Part shown: positions 48,672-64,000 of the stretch, piece by piece
Position numbering within the stretch: the stretch's first letter is position 1
Layout: every line of letters starts with the position of its first letter
Position numbers and translations under genes: made by a program
Source: Antedon mediterranea
Lineage: Eukaryota; Echinodermata; Crinoidea; Comatulida; Antedonidae
Assembly (NCBI RefSeq): GCF_964355755.1
Contig: NC_092674.1
Coordinates: 11,041,001-11,105,000, forward strand
Direction: 5' to 3'
DNA length: 64,000 bases
The notes under the pieces: generated by a model
The model's database searches: none
Told to the model about the DNA's origin: nothing
Seen by the model: only the letters and a program-made list of their open reading frames with translations

Positions 48672-49040
48672 CTACTTTGAGCTAGTGTATTTGGTGACAG
48701 CCTTGGTACCTTCAGAAACGGCATGTTTAGCCAATTCACCAGGAAGCAATAAACGGACAGCGGTTTGGACTTCCCTACTGGTTATGGTAGATTTCTTATT
48801 GTAGTGAGCAAGACGAGATGCTTCTCCTGCAATACGTTCGAAAATGTCGTTAACGAAACTGTTCATGATTCCCATGGCTCTGCTTGAGATACCAGTGTCT
48901 GGATGAACTTGCTTCAACACCTTGTAGATGTAGATGCTGTAGCTTTCCTTTCGTTTACGTTTCCTCTTCTTGTCTGTTGTTCTTACAGCTTTAGCCTTAC
49001 CGGCTTTCTTGGCAGCTTTTCCTGAAGTTTTTGGTGGCAT
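48672..49040 (-). CDS. H2B: histone H2B, copy 2
   Basis: Intact 122-residue H2B, identical to copy 3 in the opposite arm and differing from copy 1 by Thr for Ala at about residue 21. Promoter, spacer and 3' signals are nearly the same as those of copy 1, the usual result of concerted evolution in histone arrays. Confidence 0.98.
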   Translation of the reverse strand: MPPKTSGKAAKKAGKAKAVRTTDKKRKRKRKESYSIYIYKVLKQVHPDTGISSRAMGIMNSFVNDIFERIAGEASRLAHYNKKSTITSREVQTAVRLLLPGELAKHAVSEGTKAVTKYTSSK

Positions 49041-49112
49041 GTTTTACAATTTCAGTCTACGACGAGAACAATAGAAGTAGTAGAAGTGAAAATTGTGAAT
49101 GCAAGCTTAGTA

Positions 49113-49135
49113 CTTATAGCGGGTGATATGCAAAT
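49113..49135 (-). promoter_or_regulatory. H2B copy 2 promoter: octamer and TATA-like box
   Basis: ATTTGCAT on the gene strand (49,128-49,135) with CTATAAGT below it, as in copy 1. Confidence 0.8.
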
Positions 49136-49139
49136 TAGG

Positions 49140-50302
49140 GCTTACCGGTTGGTAATTTATAGCTTACGGTTTCTATTGGCTGTTAAAAGCGCGCTTCTAC
49201 ATCATTTTAAAGGCTACGCCTAAGTAAGAAAGTTAACAATGATATTCCTTTTTTTTAACAAGGAAGTAATTACGAATTAATAGACGCTTACTATATTATA
49301 ACTTTACAATAAATTTTAATGACAAAAATGAAGTAATTATTTCATAAAAACATGGACTATATTATACTGCTCTCTACATAATAAGCACACGAATTGACTT
49401 GAATTTTTTTTTATATCGTACCAATTGTAGGATTGTTAAGCAAGTATTTTGAAATCCATTTATTCAAGGTCTAGTTTGTTAGAAAACAGTACAGAGACCC
49501 ATTATATTATACAAAATAATGAATGTTTATGGGTTGGTTTGTGACTGCTATATTTACAGATGTATTGTTTCCCAAAAAAACATGAAAAGTGAAGATTAAT
49601 TAAATCAAACTTTAGATAGGTTATTTTATTAAATTACATTATTTTTTCAGGTAAATACTTTTTTTTCCATCAAATTTTTGGTCAAAGTGGATAACTATTA
49701 TGTGATATATATTCAACAAAAAAATGTGCTGTTTCAGGGGGACAATACATTTAACGAGGCAGATCCGATTATTATTACTGTATTGTTTTTATTACTACTG
49801 TTCTGTTCTGAAGACTAGACTAGCCATTCAAAAAGGCCACTGCATTTATACAAATAAGTAATGTGCAATGGAGTAAATAAATTTCATGAGGTGAAGACAA
49901 CAAATAATTATATGGCTATTATAAAAATAGATATCGTACGGTAACCAATAAAAACTATCAAGCCAGAGAAAGTATCATAACAATTATGAATTGATAAAGT
50001 TTCTGTTTTTCTCAATTTCTTGAGTTCAAGTTATCCTGTTGGTATATTGTTTTTTTTTTGGGGATCTTGTTGAGAGGACAATGTTTTGGGTCCCAACGAA
50101 GGTGTACCCTTAATAGGGAAATGATATTTCTACATTATTGCATGGACATTTTCATTATTATTTTGTTGTAAATAACTGTTTTGAAGGATTGAAGAAAAAA
50201 AAATTATGAATCAATGAAAACTCGCTATGTTTTATTTAACATATTTATAAATTGAAAGAAACAATAATATTTGCTATATTAATTCTCTTTAGTTCAAGTG
50301 GT
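49140..50302. other. histone spacer H2B-H3, repeat 2
   Basis: Homologous to 38,700-39,800 with indels and to 62,258-63,420 as a near-perfect inverted copy. No gene. Confidence 0.7.
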
Positions 50303-50318
50303 GGCTCTGAAAAGAGCC
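50303..50318 (-). terminator. histone 3' stem-loop, H3 copy 2
   Basis: GGCTCTTTTCAGAGCC on the minus strand, followed by ACCACTTGAACTAAAGAGAA. Confidence 0.95.
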
Positions 50319-50344
50319 TTTTGGTTTGAGAAAGTAAACACTGC

Positions 50345-50758
<414 letters not shown>

Positions 50759-50805
50759 TTACTTTCGAATTTCGAAATGATGCTTAGATTTACGGTTTGG
50801 GTTCG

Positions 50806-50886
50806 TTTATAAGCAACCTGATTGTTGAAGGCAATTAGGAAACGTAATGTGATTGGGCAAATTGTATAGCTTATTACACGTCCGCA
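50806..50886 (-). promoter_or_regulatory. H3 copy 2 promoter: TATA box and TGCGGACGTG motif
   Basis: TATAAA at 50,806-50,811, CCAATCAC near 50,850, and TGCGGACGTG on the gene strand at 50,877-50,886. Confidence 0.75.
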
Positions 50887-51670
50887 TACAAATCTATCAA
50901 ATCATCGATAGAGAAGCTCAGATCGCGCTCTGGTTTTCGTGAAACAAAAATAGGTCTAGGCCTAGTAGTAGTAGATACAAAACAAAAGGATTTTTTTTTA
51001 AATACGCCTAGCCTAGGCCTATAATATTACGCCGGCGATAATATTATCCATCTTCCTCTTATTTGATTTTAATTAAACATTAATAATAATTATAGTATTG
51101 TAACCTTAATAATCAGTCCTTGATTCTGGAAAAACAAATAAATTGAATGTTAATCTGCTTTGTTTGTAATATTAGTTTAATACTGAAACTTCAAAGATGT
51201 TTAAATTAAAAATCTTCTTCATGCAATTGTGCCATGTTCAGTTGGAGTTCCTTTGTTATTCGTTTCTAAACATCTGCTGTGTTTCAAACCAAAAACATAT
51301 TTTTACTAATAAGTAACGTACGTACATGGATGGGTCCACCACTAGGAAGAATATTGTAATGATACTGTATTAAAGAAATTGATATGGACAAAAAAAAGTA
51401 TAGCCTAGGCCCTAGCCTAGACCTGAACGTCTAGCATGCAGAATAAAACATTGGGCTTTTTTTCTAAGCAAAAAATAGGTAGCAATAATTCTGTATTGTA
51501 TGTAACTTTAAATGCCAATGAATGTTATTTAGCCTAGGCCCCTTTACCATTTTAAAACTTGGGCATTGTTTAGTAGAAGATAGCAGTTTATATTTACCCA
51601 AAAGATTTATTTAAATTGTCTCACATCAGAACCAGGGGACACAGCTTAAAACTATATCATCCAAAACTTA
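50887..51670. other. spacer upstream of H3 copy 2
   Basis: AT-rich spacer with several TAGGCCTA/CCTAGGCC motifs; mirrored at about 60,900-61,673. No gene seen. Confidence 0.6.
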
Positions 51671-52578
51671 AGCCCCTTTCACACAGAGCTGTAAGACGGT
51701 AATATTGCGGTAATTCGCGAACGCCGGCTTATGTGTGAAAGGGTAAAAACCCCTTAATGCCGGCTTCCGTTAGACCGCCTCTGGACCTAGTAAAATTGCG
51801 GTAATATTACCGTCACGGTCGTAAGCCTGATCTGTGTGAAAGAGTCCACGATATAACGCCTGCTTACGCAGTGAAGCAAGGCAAAGAATATATATTCTTT
51901 GAGCAAGGATAAATTGGGGACATTTTCCTTGATTGAGAAAGACTGTGGCAATTACTTTAGGCCAAATTATTAGATTATATCCATTATATTATATATTTTT
52001 AGGTTAGTTTGTAAATAATACAATGGAAGAATACGGCCAATAATAATAAAAATATAACAGATGTTGGTCCAAAGATTATACTTGCTGTAACGTACGTAAG
52101 CCTAGGCCCTAGTTAGCATAGTTCTAGCAGGAACATCCTCCGGTGCGCGCTCCCGGTGCTAGCTCATAACCGCTTCTGATAATTAAATTCGCGTCTATTT
52201 GTAGGCCTAATAGATTTTGTTTCTGTAGAATGGCCATCACGATCGGGCAGTTATTAGCACGGAGTGGTGTTGGGCAAAAATATAGATTTTATGCATCGTA
52301 AATAAAAAAACTAAACGACGGACACACAAAACAACATCAGCAAACATGTGCGCGCATGGCATGTTTTGTGCAGGTGCCCGCCATTTTCTTTTCTCAAAAA
52401 GTGCGACCTCTATTTTATGAAGACAGTAAACTTTAAATATTGCGCCTTTCCACTGTGGCCTTTCACACAGAAGACGGTAAAATTACCGTAATATTACCTT
52501 CTGTGTGAATGGGTTTAGACCGGCAATAACGCCGGCTTGCTTACCGCAATATTGCCGAAGTTCTGTGTGAAAAGGCCT
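51671..52578. mobile_element. 908 bp Harbinger-like element, TTA TSD, left arm only
   Basis: Starts AGCCCCTTTCACACAG and ends CTGTGTGAAAAGGCCT, inverted copies of each other. TTA is duplicated (51,668-51,670 and 52,579-52,581). The mirror arm has the intact empty site CAAAACTTAGAGG (about 60,889-60,900), so boundaries and duplication are proven by comparison. Each end is itself a fold-back module (51,671-51,850 and 52,455-52,578) with GGTAATATTAC-type palindromes. The middle has no recognisable protein. A 3 bp TTA duplication fits PIF/Harbinger. Confidence 0.93.
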
Positions 52579-52845
52579 TTAGAGGAAATCTTATGTGCAG
52601 GGTCAACTTTTTTAACATCAGAGTCATACATCACTGGAATTCTCTGCCTGAATATGTAATACAAGCCTCTTCACAGTGAACAACTTTAAGTCTAGACTTG
52701 ACAACTATTTTCGGCTAGAAATGGAATCTAATAGGCACTAGCCTAAACTATTTCCATCAAACATTAAGTGCATCATTCCTAGGCTAGGCCCCTATCTATA
52801 TCACACACACACACATGGGTAGGACTGCAGTTGGTATTCTGTTAC

Positions 52846-54893
52846 GAGTGTTGACAAAGTGCGAGGCACGTGAGGCAAGCGCGGCATGCCAAATATTTGT
52901 GCGAGGCATCATTTTATCATTTCCAAAAGTGCGAGGCATGCCAGGCATATAGTTTACAATTTCAAAAAGGTGCGAGGCATATCTTAACGTGCTATTATGC
53001 TATATTATAGGCCTAATAATCAATCGATACAAGCGTATCTAAATAGATTCGTGTATACACTCATCATGTTGTTTATTTTTATGTAACGATTGTTTTTTCA
53101 TTCAAGTCATATCGTGTCAAATTTTACTTTTACAAAAGTGCCCAAACTACGGTTCAAAAATCTGAACGACAGTCTTCAACTTTCGATAAACAATAATTGT
53201 TATAGCGACACACTCATCAAATGACTGCAATGTTTGTTGGCATTTCGAGCGTATTCACTCACATGTCTCTCGAACATAGCAGAGTGAAAATAATATTTTG
53301 TCACACCCCTGCGCCTAGATCCGGCAGACCCGAGAGATGGAAAATCCCTCTTTACTATTTAGCAGGTAGCGGAATGATTCAGCCCTCAGCTCAGAGGATT
53401 GTGGTGCATTCCCCTCCTATAGCACGTGGTTTCAGCAGCAACGCACAGACTTCTCTCTGAGCGGCGTGCCAAAGACATTTTTGACATTCCATTCTCTAGG
53501 AACAACACGTGTACCTCTCTCGTAAATAAGGTGAACAGCGATTGCCAGGACAAGTTCAATAACTGGCGGTGAATAAAAGGTAACTGATATGGCGATCCAA
53601 TAACATGCCGCAAAGAAAAAAATTGCGACAGAATTCTGGAGCGCGTGTGAAAAAAGACTTACGTCCGACAATTGTAATACTAGGCCTAAAATTAAACTTT
53701 AGCTAATATGCTTAGCCCTAACCTAGATAAGAGGCCTATGTAGAAAATAATTTAATCAATTTTGATATAATAATAATTGGTGTAATATTTAATAATGATA
53801 CACTATTCCTGTTTTAGTAAACTAGGTATATTACATTATTACGAACGATTTTTATTTATTGTTGTCCATGTACGTACTAATAAACCTGGCGCTGGTTTCC
53901 TTCGCTTGTATTTTTACTCCAAATTTGATAACTAACTTTATCGTGTGAATACCACACCTTAGAAGTATACCTCATGAGTGCTTTAATGAAAGAATCACAT
54001 AAAAAGTAACAAATAAATCCTTAAATTAATGATTTTACAGGCGTGTTTCTCGCACACTGTTCGCGAATTTCACTTATTCAATGTTCAATATTTTTGTTTC
54101 TATGGAGCGCCAAAAGAGCAACGATAATAGAGGACTAAAACTCAGTGGAATGCGTCAATTTTTCATGCATTTATTGGTGAAAAACACGTTTTATTTCAAT
54201 ATATTTGTTAATTTGTCAATAAAAATGCTGTAATATGTTACTGCTGATACTGTTCTGTTTTCAAAGAATAATAATCGATCCTAAATCAACATCACTACCT
54301 AGTCTAGACCTAGGACATCCTACTAAGAATATTATGATGAATTTTTCTATTTTATTCTTTAAAAGGTTACCGAAACCGTGTACATTATCAACAGTACACC
54401 GGTGAACAGTAACATTTTTCCTTACTGACAGTGACAAAATCTATTGAAATTGTACTTGATTTTCACCAAATAATGCGTTAAATATAAATGGATTCCACAG
54501 AGTTTTTAGCCCTCTAATTAATTTTGCTCTTTTGGCGTTCCATAGAAACCAAAATATTGAACATTGAGTGTGCGAAATGCGAGAAAAACAACGTCTGTAA
54601 AATCACCAATTTAATGGATTTATTGTTAGTTTTATGTGATTTTTCTTCATTAAAGTAGGCCTACTAATTCTAAGCTGTGGTATTCAGGATAAAGTTGGTT
54701 AAAACACAAGGCAGGTGCAAAAGGAAACTAGCCTAGCGGGCCTAGGCTACTTCAATTTCGGTGATTTCCTGCCTTGCAATTTTGAGAAATGATAAAATGA
54801 TGCCTCGCATTTTTTGATGATGGTAAAACGATGCCTCGCATAAATTTCTGACTTGCCTCGCATGCCTTCCCTGCCTCGCACTTTGTTACTAGG
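52846..54893. mobile_element. MULE-like element, copy B
   Basis: Over 95% identical by eye to copy A (35,543-37,597), with the same TGCGAGGCA-rich ends and the same internal inverted pair. Unlike copy A, no 9 bp duplication is visible at its edges, so it may have arrived or been trimmed by recombination. It sits between H3 copy 2 and the H4 fragment. Confidence 0.85.
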
Positions 54894-55045
54894 CCTAGCC
54901 TATACTTACTAGCCTAGCTAGGCTTAGGGAGGACAGTTTTAATATCATTGATGGAGGAAAATGGTTTTATAAATTATTTATTTAATATAAAATTATATTA
55001 ATTATTACTTAGAAAAGCAAATCAATATCTTTTGGTTCAAATGGT

Positions 55046-55061
55046 GGCTCTGAAAAGAGCC
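55046..55061 (-). terminator. histone 3' stem-loop of truncated H4
   Basis: GGCTCTTTTCAGAGCC on the minus strand, followed by ACCATTTGAACCAAAAGATA. Confidence 0.93.
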
Positions 55062-55094
55062 TTTTGGTTTGAGAAGTCTTTGGCTGTGTACTGC

Positions 55095-55208
<114 letters not shown>

Positions 55209-55384
55209 TTACAAAATATTATGTGAGTTATTAAAATGAGGGGGACAATGTATCTTTAAAGTCTTATCTTATACAAGTTAAGAATGTTAATATGATTTTC
55301 TTAATATTCAATTTTTAAGCGCAATTCTAATTTTTAGTTTTAATTTACCGCCCGAATCACAATAAGGAATTGCCTAACCCGTAA

Positions 55385-55843
<459 letters not shown>

Positions 55844-55880
55844 GCAGTACACAGCCGGCCAAAGACTTCTCAAACCAAAA

Positions 55881-55896
55881 GGCTCTTTTCAGAGCC
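55881..55896 (+). terminator. histone 3' stem-loop, H4 copy 2
   Basis: GGCTCTTTTCAGAGCC, followed by ACCATTTGAACCAAAAGATA. Confidence 0.95.
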
Positions 55897-56048
55897 ACCA
55901 TTTGAACCAAAAGATATTGATTTGCTTTTCTAAGTAATAATTAATATAATTTTATATTAAATAAATAATTTATAAAACCATTTTCCTCCATCAATGATAT
56001 TAAAACTGTCCTCCCTAAGCCTAGCTAGGCTAGTAAGTATAGGCTAGG

Positions 56049-57741
<1,693 letters not shown>

Positions 57742-57917
57742 TTACAAAATATTATGTGAGTTATTAAAATGAGGGGGACAATGTATCTTTAAAGTCTTAT
57801 CTTATACAAGTTAAGAATGTTAATATGATTTTCTTAATATTCAATTTTTAAGCGCAATTCTAATTTTTAGTTTTAATTTACCGCCCGAATCACAATAAGG
57901 AATTGCCTAACCCGTAA

Positions 57918-58376
<459 letters not shown>

Positions 58377-58409
58377 GCAGTACACAGCCAAAGACTTCTC
58401 AAACCAAAA

Positions 58410-58425
58410 GGCTCTTTTCAGAGCC
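58410..58425 (+). terminator. histone 3' stem-loop, H4 copy 3
   Basis: GGCTCTTTTCAGAGCC, followed by ACCATTTGAACCAAAAGATA. Confidence 0.95.
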
Positions 58426-58577
58426 ACCATTTGAACCAAAAGATATTGATTTGCTTTTCTAAGTAATAATTAATATAATTTTATATTAAATAAATAATTT
58501 ATAAAACCATTTTCCTCCATCAATGATATTAAAACTGTCCTCCCTAAGCCTAGCTAGGCTAGTAAGTATAGGCTAGG

Positions 58578-60625
58578 CCTAGTAACAAAGTGCGAGGCAG
58601 GGAAGGCATGCGAGGCAAGTCAGAAATTTATGCGAGGCATCGTTTTACCATCATCAAAAAATGCGAGGCATCATTTTATCATTTCTCAAAATTGCAAGGC
58701 AGGAAATCACCGAAATTGAAGTAGCCTAGGCCCGCTAGGCTAGTTTCCTTTTGCACCTGCCTTGTGTTTTAACCAACTTTATCCTGAATACCACAGCTTA
58801 GAATTAGTAGGCCTACTTTAATGAAGAAAAATCACATAAAACTAACAATAAATCCATTAAATTGGTGATTTTACAGACGTTGTTTTTCTCGCATTTCGCA
58901 CACTCAATGTTCAATATTTTGGTTTCTATGGAACGCCAAAAGAGCAAAATTAATTAGAGGGCTAAAAACTCTGTGGAATCCATTTATATTTAACGCATTA
59001 TTTGGTGAAAATCAAGTACAATTTCAATAGATTTTGTCACTGTCAGTAAGGAAAAATGTTACTGTTCACCGGTGTACTGTTGATAATGTACACGGTTTCG
59101 GTAACCTTTTAAAGAATAAAATAGAAAAATTCATCATAATATTCTTAGTAGGATGTCCTAGGTCTAGACTAGGTAGTGATGTTGATTTAGGATCGATTAT
59201 TATTCTTTGAAAACAGAACAGTATCAGCAGTAACATATTACAGCATTTTTATTGACAAATTAACAAATATATTGAAATAAAACGTGTTTTTCACCAATAA
59301 ATGCATGAAAAATTGACGCATTCCACTGAGTTTTAGTCCTCTATTATCGTTGCTCTTTTGGCGCTCCATAGAAACAAAAATATTGAACATTGAATAAGTG
59401 AAATTCGCGAACAGTGTGCGAGAAACACGCCTGTAAAATCATTAATTTAAGGATTTATTTGTTACTTTTTATGTGATTCTTTCATTAAAGCACTCATGAG
59501 GTATACTTCTAAGGTGTGGTATTCACACGATAAAGTTAGTTATCAAATTTGGAGTAAAAATACAAGCGAAGGAAACCAGCGCCAGGTTTATTAGTACGTA
59601 CATGGACAACAATAAATAAAAATCGTTCGTAATAATGTAATATACCTAGCTTACTAAAACAGGAATAGTGTATCATTATTAAATATTACACCAATTATTA
59701 TTATATCAAAATTGATTAAATTATTTTCTACATAGGCCTCTTATCTAGGTTAGGGCTAAGCATATTAGCTAAAGTTTAATTTTAGGCCTAGTATTACAAT
59801 TGTCGGACGTAAGTCTTTTTTCACACGCGCTCCAGAATTCTGTCGCAATTTTTTTCTTTGCGGCATGTTATTGGATCGCCATATCAGTTACCTTTTATTC
59901 ACCGCCAGTTATTGAACTTGTCCTGGCAATCGCTGTTCACCTTATTTACGAGAGAGGTACACGTGTTGTTCCTAGAGAATGGAATGTCAAAAATGTCTTT
60001 GGCACGCCGCTCAGAGAGAAGTCTGTGCGTTGCTGCTGAAACCACGTGCTATAGGAGGGGAATGCACCACAATCCTCTGAGCTGAGGGCTGAATCATTCC
60101 GCTACCTGCTAAATAGTAAAGAGGGATTTTCCATCTCTCGGGTCTGCCGGATCTAGGCGCAGGGGTGTGACAAAATATTATTTTCACTCTGCTATGTTCG
60201 AGAGACATGTGAGTGAATACGCTCGAAATGCCAACAAACATTGCAGTCATTTGATGAGTGTGTCGCTATAACAATTATTGTTTATCGAAAGTTGAAGACT
60301 GTCGTTCAGATTTTTGAACCGTAGTTTGGGCACTTTTGTAAAAGTAAAATTTGACACGATATGACTTGAATGAAAAAACAATCGTTACATAAAAATAAAC
60401 AACATGATGAGTGTATACACGAATCTATTTAGATACGCTTGTATCGATTGATTATTAGGCCTATAATATAGCATAATAGCACGTTAAGATATGCCTCGCA
60501 CCTTTTTGAAATTGTAAACTATATGCCTGGCATGCCTCGCACTTTTGGAAATGATAAAATGATGCCTCGCACAAATATTTGGCATGCCGCGCTTGCCTCA
60601 CGTGCCTCGCACTTTGTCAACACTC
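58578..60625. mobile_element. MULE-like element, copy D
   Basis: Full-length inverse copy of copy B, with the same ends (TGCGAGGCA arrays) and same flanks, so it was copied with the arm and did not transpose independently. Confidence 0.9.
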
Positions 60626-61673
60626 GTAACAGAATACCAACTGCAGTCCTACCCATGTGTGTGTGTGTGATATAGATAGGGGCCTAGCCTAGGAATGATG
60701 CACTTAATGTTTGATGGAAATAGTTTAGGCTAGTGCCTATTAGATTCCATTTCTAGCCGAAAATAGTTGTCAAGTCTAGACTTAAAGTTGTTCACTGTGA
60801 AGAGGCTTGTATTACATATTCAGGCAGAGAATTCCAGTGATGTATGACTCTGATGTTAAAAAAGTTGACCCTGCACATAAGATTTCCTCTAAGTTTTGGA
60901 TGATATAGTTTTAAGCTGTGTCCCCTGGTTCTGATGTGAGACAATTTAAATAAATCTTTTGGGTAAATATAAACTGCTATCTTCTACTAAACAATGCCCA
61001 AGTTTTAAAATGGTAAAGGGGCCTAGGCTAAATAACATTCATTGGCATTTAAAGTTACATACAATACAGAATTATTGCTACCTATTTTTTGCTTAGAAAA
61101 AAAGCCCAATGTTTTATTCTGCATGCTAGACGTTCAGGTCTAGGCTAGGGCCTAGGCTATACTTTTTTTTGTCCATATCAATTTCTTTAATACAGTATCA
61201 TTACAATATTCTTCCTAGTGGTGGACCCATCCATGTACGTACGTTACTTATTAGTAAAAATATGTTTTTGGTTTGAAACACAGCAGATGTTTAGAAACGA
61301 ATAACAAAGGAACTCCAACTGAACATGGCACAATTGCATGAAGAAGATTTTTAATTTAAACATCTTTGAAGTTTCAGTATTAAACTAATATTACAAACAA
61401 AGCAGATTAACATTCAATTTATTTGTTTTTCCAGAATCAAGGACTGATTATTAAGGTTACAATACTATAATTATTATTAATGTTTAATTAAAATCAAATA
61501 AGAGGAAGATGGATAATATTATCGCCGGCGTAATATTATAGGCCTAGGCTAGGCGTATTTAAAAAAAAATCCTTTTGTTTTGTATCTACTACTACTAGGC
61601 CTAGACCTATTTTTGTTTCACGAAAACCAGAGCGCGATCTGAGCTTCTCTATCGATGATTTGATAGATTTGTA
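60626..61673. other. spacer upstream of H3 copy 3
   Basis: Mirror of 50,887-52,845 without the 908 bp element; the empty site is at about 60,889-60,900. No gene seen. Confidence 0.7.
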
Positions 61674-61754
61674 TGCGGACGTGTAATAAGCTATACAATT
61701 TGCCCAATCACATTACGTTTCCTAATTGCCTTCAACAATCAGGTTGCTTATAAA
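61674..61754 (+). promoter_or_regulatory. H3 copy 3 promoter: TGCGGACGTG motif and TATA box
   Basis: TGCGGACGTG at 61,674-61,683, CCAATCAC near 61,705, TATAAA at 61,749-61,754; mirror of H3 copy 2. Confidence 0.75.
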
Positions 61755-61801
61755 CGAACCCAAACCGTAAATCTAAGCATCATTTCGAAATTCGAAAGTA
61801 A

Positions 61802-62215
<414 letters not shown>

Positions 62216-62241
62216 GCAGTGTTTACTTTCTCAAACCAAAA

Positions 62242-62257
62242 GGCTCTTTTCAGAGCC
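62242..62257 (+). terminator. histone 3' stem-loop, H3 copy 3
   Basis: GGCTCTTTTCAGAGCC, followed by ACCACTTGAACTAAAGAGAA. Confidence 0.95.
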
Positions 62258-63425
62258 ACCACTTGAACTAAAGAGAATTAATATAGCAAATATTATTGTT
62301 TCTTTCAATTTATAAATATGTTAAATAAAACATAGCGAGTTTTCATTGATTCATAATTTTTTTTTCTTCAATCCTTCAAAACAGTTATTTACAACAAAAT
62401 AATAATGAAAATGTCCATGCAATAATGTAGAAATATCATTTCCCTATTAAGGGTACACCTTCGTTGGGACCCAAAACATTGTCCTCTCAACAAGATCCCC
62501 AAAAAAAAAACAATATACCAACAGGATAACTTGAACTCAAGAAATTGAGAAAAACAGAAACTTTATCAATTCATAATTGTTATGATACTTTCTCTGGCTT
62601 GATAGTTTTTATTGGTTACCGTACGATATCTATTTTTATAATAGCCATATAATTATTTGTTGTCTTCACCTCATGAAATTTATTTACTCCATTGCACATT
62701 ACTTATTTGTATAAATGCAGTGGCCTTTTTGAATGGCTAGTCTAGTCTTCAGAACAGAACAGTAGTAATAAAAACAATACAGTAATAATAATCGGATCTG
62801 CCTCGTTAAATGTATTGTCCCCCTGAAACAGCACATTTTTTTGTTGAATATATATCACATAATAGTTATCCACTTTGACCAAAAATTTGATGGAAAAAAA
62901 AGTATTTACCTGAAAAAATAATTTAATTTAATAAAATAACCTATCTAAAGTTTGATTTAATTAATCTTCACTTTTCATGTTTTTTTGGGAAACAATACAT
63001 CTGTAAATATAGCAGTCACAAACCAACCCATAAACATTCATTATTTTGTATAATATAATGGGTCTCTGTACTGTTTTCTAACAAACTAGACCTTGAATAA
63101 ATGGATTTCAAAATACTTGCTTAACAATCCTACAATTGGTACGATATAAAAAAAAAATTCAAGTCAATTCGTGTGCTTATTATGTAGAGAGCAGTATAAT
63201 ATAGTCCATGTTTTTATGAAATAATTACTTCATTTTTGTCATTAAAATTTATTGTAAAGTTATAATATAGTAAGCGTCTATTAATTCGTAATTACTTCCT
63301 TGTTAAAAAAAAGGAATATCATTGTTAACTTTCTTACTTAGGCGTAGCCTTTAAAATGATGTAGAAGCGCGCTTTTAACAGCCAATAGAAACCGTAAGCT
63401 ATAAATTACCAACCGGTAAGCCCTA
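62258..63425. other. histone spacer H3-H2B, right arm
   Basis: Inverse copy of the spacer at 49,136-50,302; no gene. Confidence 0.75.
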
Positions 63426-63448
63426 ATTTGCATATCACCCGCTATAAG
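63426..63448 (+). promoter_or_regulatory. H2B copy 3 promoter: octamer and TATA-like box
   Basis: ATTTGCAT (63,426-63,433) followed by CTATAAG (63,442-63,448). Confidence 0.8.
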
Positions 63449-63520
63449 TACTAAGCTTGCATTCACAATTTTCACTTCTACTACTTCTATTGTTCTCGTC
63501 GTAGACTGAAATTGTAAAAC

Positions 63521-63889
63521 ATGCCACCAAAAACTTCAGGAAAAGCTGCCAAGAAAGCCGGTAAGGCTAAAGCTGTAAGAACAACAGACAAGAAGAGGAA
63601 ACGTAAACGAAAGGAAAGCTACAGCATCTACATCTACAAGGTGTTGAAGCAAGTTCATCCAGACACTGGTATCTCAAGCAGAGCCATGGGAATCATGAAC
63701 AGTTTCGTTAACGACATTTTCGAACGTATTGCAGGAGAAGCATCTCGTCTTGCTCACTACAATAAGAAATCTACCATAACCAGTAGGGAAGTCCAAACCG
63801 CTGTCCGTTTATTGCTTCCTGGTGAATTGGCTAAACATGCCGTTTCTGAAGGTACCAAGGCTGTCACCAAATACACTAGCTCAAAGTAG
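63521..63889 (+). CDS. H2B: histone H2B, copy 3
   Basis: Intact 122-residue H2B, mirror of copy 2 with the same Thr at about residue 21. By the mirrored order H2A would follow beyond the right edge. Confidence 0.98.
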   Translation: MPPKTSGKAAKKAGKAKAVRTTDKKRKRKRKESYSIYIYKVLKQVHPDTGISSRAMGIMNSFVNDIFERIAGEASRLAHYNKKSTITSREVQTAVRLLLPGELAKHAVSEGTKAVTKYTSSK

Positions 63890-63917
63890 ACACTATTTTG
63901 CTGGACTCAAACCAAAC

Positions 63918-63933
63918 GGCTCTTTTCAGAGCC
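63918..63933 (+). terminator. histone 3' stem-loop, H2B copy 3
   Basis: GGCTCTTTTCAGAGCC, followed by ACCAAATGTTCTAAAAAGAG. Confidence 0.95.
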
Positions 63934-64000
63934 ACCAAATGTTCTAAAAAGAGATTTATTTGCGTTTCATTTGTGTAGTTCCTTTCTTAAATTCCTTACT

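Noticed and set aside
52846-54893. A 9 bp target duplication for MULE copy B
   Set aside because: Flanks ATTCTGTTAC and CTAGCCTATAC do not match; only copy A shows the duplication.

Overview
This is invertebrate animal DNA: AT-rich, intron-bearing, full of DNA transposons, and ending in a tandem array of replication-dependent histone genes. The histone sequences, the same-strand five-gene repeat and the very frequent palindrome TAGGCCTA suggest an echinoderm. That assignment is inference; nothing in the window fixes the species. Layout. (1) Bases 1-23,460 hold the 5' part of one large gene on the minus strand, an orthologue of the JNK-interacting scaffold proteins JIP3/JIP4 (MAPK8IP3/SPAG9; fly Sunday driver). 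Six exons with consistent splice phases are recognisable (22,604-22,906; 17,875-17,995; 17,184-17,254; 10,049-10,137; 2,074-2,327; 1,493-1,613), and the gene continues off the left edge. Its introns carry minisatellites, MITEs and a 3.1 kb TTAA-flanked transposon containing broken genes, one with a P2X7-ballast-type Cys/Trp domain. (2) Bases 23,460-34,200 contain no convincing host gene. They are a graveyard of transposons, several with both inverted termini and target-site duplications visible, and some nested inside others. (3) Bases 34,570-64,000 are a histone array. Read along the minus strand the repeat order is H1-H4-H3-H2B-H2A, all in one orientation. The first repeat (34.6-44.7 kb) is decaying: its H2A has a one-base frameshift, and its H3 carries a 632 bp transposon and has lost its TATA box. 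The second repeat (46.8 kb onward) has intact H2A, H2B and H3. It then runs into a truncated H4, after which the whole structure turns round: H4, H4, H3 and H2B follow on the plus strand as a near-identical mirror image. The mirror differs by a 2.53 kb tandem duplication (hence two H4 genes) and by a 908 bp TTA-flanked transposon present in the left arm and precisely absent from the right. Every histone gene ends in the same 16-base stem-loop followed by an AAAGAGA purine element, the usual 3' processing signals of non-polyadenylated histone mRNAs. H1, H3 and H4 promoters share a TGCGGACGTG motif, whereas H2B promoters carry an ATTTGCAT octamer. The genes together would supply core nucleosomes and linker histone for S phase; the JIP gene is unrelated to them. 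The most unusual pattern is exact 6 bp insertions of GGCCTA at TA dinucleotides, seen in three independent comparisons of repeat copies, which may explain the abundance of TAGGCCTA.
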